Notes under the pieces: model-generated | The model's input: only the letters and a program-made list of their open reading frames with translations | What the model was told of the DNA's origin: nothing | Databases searched by the model: none | Assembly (NCBI GenBank): GCA_018668795.1 | Contig: JABJBD010000123.1 | Location: 1 to 15,434, forward strand | Direction: 5' to 3' | DNA length: 15,434 bases | Source: Candidatus Puniceispirillum sp. | Lineage (GTDB): Bacteria > Pseudomonadota > Alphaproteobacteria > Puniceispirillales > Puniceispirillaceae | Translations under genes and position numbers: made by a program | Shown: piece by piece, positions 14,004-15,434 of the stretch | Numbering within the stretch: position 1 is the stretch's first letter | Layout of the letters: the number at the start of each line of letters is the position of its first letter

Positions 14004-15224
14004 ATGATGGACCAAACTAGAACATTACGCACATCAACACTCAGCAAAATTTCTAAACTGCTCGCCGCGGCAAGTGTGAGCGCATTTTGTCTAGTTATGG
14101 CCAGCAACGCTTTCGCGGCCTGTGAAAGCAACGCCACTTTCACTGCCAAATCCACCGTTAGCTTCAAGAAATCTGGTTTTGGCACAGCAAAGCCTAAACC
14201 GGAAGATCTTTCTCGTGGTAAGTCGGAGGCTCTGGCGAGTGCTTTTGAACAGTATGCCAATGAATGTTTAACCGGCGGGCAACTAAAAATATACTTGAGG
14301 GATAAATCAAAAATTATTAGTCAGATAGACAGTCTGACAACAGTAATATTTGAAGAACAAAGCCAAGATAAAAAAGCGCTCCAAATAACAACTACTACGA
14401 AAATTGCTGTGAATACCAACATGCTTGCAGCATTTTTCCAAAGTGAGGCACCTTCTTCGAAATCAGGTTCAGCCGCTTATATGGTTTATATTTTCGCTGG
14501 GCGTCAGGCCGTGCAAACTGTTGACGGTAGTTCAGGAGGCGGTTCCACAAAAGCGTTCAAAGCCAAGAATACTGATATCAGTAGTTCAAAGTCTGCTAGT
14601 TCAGATACCGAGATGTCGGCGCAACAAGGTGACACGCTTATGAGTGCGTCCCAAAGCGAGAGCATGTCAAAAACGGTTACTGGCGGAAATGTGGAACAAA
14701 AAGACGCAATTGTAACTGGAAACACCAGCGTTATGGGCTCCCGTGACTACCAGATGATTTCTACAAAAGGAATGGATGCAACTTTTAAAGAGATAATGAC
14801 TGAGAATGGGTTTCGGCCAGTTCCGTATAACGCGACGCGCAGGAAGTGTGGCTGCGTAGATACAGAAATCATTGAGTCCGAGCTTGCCAATAGTGGAGAG
14901 CTTTCTGCCGATTCTTGGGACATGATCAGTATGTGCCTGGCAGACAAGTGTAACATCCCGTTTTTTGCGATAGGTACAGTTGATGCAAATACCCCGCAGA
15001 GAAGCAAAATCCGTGATGGGTGGTGGCAAACTCAGGCTAAAATCACAGGTAGGGTGGTTGATCTGCGTGAAATGTTCCCCGTAGATATTTCGTCGTTCAG
15101 TACGAAATATTACGACGGTATGGGCACAGCCGATAATGTTGCGCTGGAGCAAGCGATGAAAAAGATGACGAAAATCACTGCCAACGAAATTACGTCACAA
15201 ATGAATGCTGCTGGAGTTCGTTAA
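14004..15224 (+). CDS. Secreted two-domain protein, FlgT/CsgG-like style, with Ser-rich linker
   Basis: 406 aa. A signal peptide of about 38 residues ends in NAFA, with Cys40 two residues later. The first domain (40-170) contains SGFGTAKPKPEDLSRGKSEALASAFEQ-type sequence (57-83), similar to the FlgT/LPP20 pattern of GxGxAxxxxxxxxAxxxAxxDAY. A Ser/Thr/Lys-rich low-complexity linker (about 175-230) follows. The second domain (about 250-406) has cysteines in pairs (CGC at 282-284, CLADKC 311-316) and the strand pattern and long final helix of CsgG/LpoB-like domains (ITGRVVDLREMF, then an Ala-rich end helix). The ATG at 14004 is preferred over 13959, which has no ribosome site and would overlap the promoter. 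FlgT and CsgG relatives act at the outer membrane around flagella or secretion pores. Confidence 0.6.
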   Translation: MMDQTRTLRTSTLSKISKLLAAASVSAFCLVMASNAFAACESNATFTAKSTVSFKKSGFGTAKPKPEDLSRGKSEALASAFEQYANECLTGGQLKIYLRDKSKIISQIDSLTTVIFEEQSQDKKALQITTTTKIAVNTNMLAAFFQSEAPSSKSGSAAYMVYIFAGRQAVQTVDGSSGGGSTKAFKAKNTDISSSKSASSDTEMSAQQGDTLMSASQSESMSKTVTGGNVEQKDAIVTGNTSVMGSRDYQMISTKGMDATFKEIMTENGFRPVPYNATRRKCGCVDTEIIESELANSGELSADSWDMISMCLADKCNIPFFAIGTVDANTPQRSKIRDGWWQTQAKITGRVVDLREMFPVDISSFSTKYYDGMGTADNVALEQAMKKMTKITANEITSQMNAAGVR

Positions 15225-15434
15225 GTGATTTGTAATGAGCTGAAAACTTTTAATCGGAATTTATTTCAGAAGGGGCGAGGCTCTATAAATTGGCTAAGCT
15301 GGACGTGCTGCTTTGCCATGTCCATTTTATCTGCTGAAGTTTTGGCCAGTGAAGAATTTAATTTTGATGCGCAGCCTGTTTATACTGTTGAAGAAATTCC
15401 AAATTTTGCAAATGTCTGTCAGCAGTATGTTGAA
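15225..15434 (+). CDS. Start of a secreted-protein gene, cut by the window end
   Basis: A GTG abuts the TAA of the previous gene (TAAGTG), with TGGAG eight bases upstream. The frame stays open for 70 codons to the end of the window. The N-terminus is basic (around KTFNRNLFQKGRG), then a hydrophobic segment (INWLSWTCCFAMSILSAEVLA) ends near VLA, after which a polar mature part begins (SEEFNFDAQPVYTVEEIP). It is thus another exported protein, cotranscribed with the 406-aa gene. Too little is visible to assign a family. Confidence 0.6.
   Translation, partial: MICNELKTFNRNLFQKGRGSINWLSWTCCFAMSILSAEVLASEEFNFDAQPVYTVEEIPNFANVCQQYVE

Noticed and set aside
1191..15434. Type IV or type VI secretion or conjugation locus
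   Set aside because: No VirB4, VirD4, TssB/C or ClpV-like ATPase and no Walker motifs are visible in any product of the window.

Overview
The window comes from a bacterium of moderate G+C, most likely an alphaproteobacterium. The evidence for this is indirect: the style of the recombinase tail at the left edge, the tRNA-fMet 3' end, and the lipoprotein and envelope gene repertoire. The order cannot be fixed from sequence alone. Almost none of the genes is a familiar housekeeping gene. The window looks like an accessory locus placed next to a decayed integration site.

Left edge (1-1190): a 25-nt copy of the 3' end of tRNA-fMet (116-140) is followed by an intrinsic terminator (157-186). A truncated large-serine-recombinase tail (495..100, minus strand) overlaps both. 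Its last residues (GAGFEP...) are read antisense through the tRNA end, which marks a tRNA-targeted integration site. About 700 bp of A+T-rich DNA without a convincing gene follows.

Forward operon (1191-5940): seven closely spaced genes. They encode a glycine-zipper envelope protein, a lipoprotein, two secreted helical proteins, a four-helix membrane protein resembling the MotA/TolQ/ExbB family, and two anchored proline-rich periplasmic proteins of TolA/TonB-like design.

Reverse operon (13724 down to 5947): nine genes, several joined by 4-nt stop/start overlaps. In transcription order they are a lytic-transglycosylase-like protein that has lost its catalytic Glu, two secreted paralogues sharing a C-terminal domain, an ExbD/TolR-like protein, an apparently active lytic transglycosylase, a 554-aa cytosolic protein coupled to a 182-aa protein, a Lon-like/TM/DUF4384-like fusion, and a small lipoprotein. 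The two operons converge with only 6 bp between them.

Right edge (14004-15434): a 406-aa secreted protein of FlgT/CsgG-like style transcribed divergently from the reverse operon, followed by the start of another secreted-protein gene cut by the window end.

Interpretation (inference): together the genes encode parts for every envelope layer. These are a proton-channel-like pair (ExbB/MotA-like plus ExbD-like), TolA-like periplasm-spanning rods, peptidoglycan-opening and peptidoglycan-binding proteins, lipoproteins, a glycine-zipper protein, secreted CsgG/FlgT-like factors, and cytosolic or inner-membrane regulators with a degenerate Lon-like domain. I do not recognise this set as any named system. 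It is best described as a candidate undescribed, ion-motive-force-driven trans-envelope complex.
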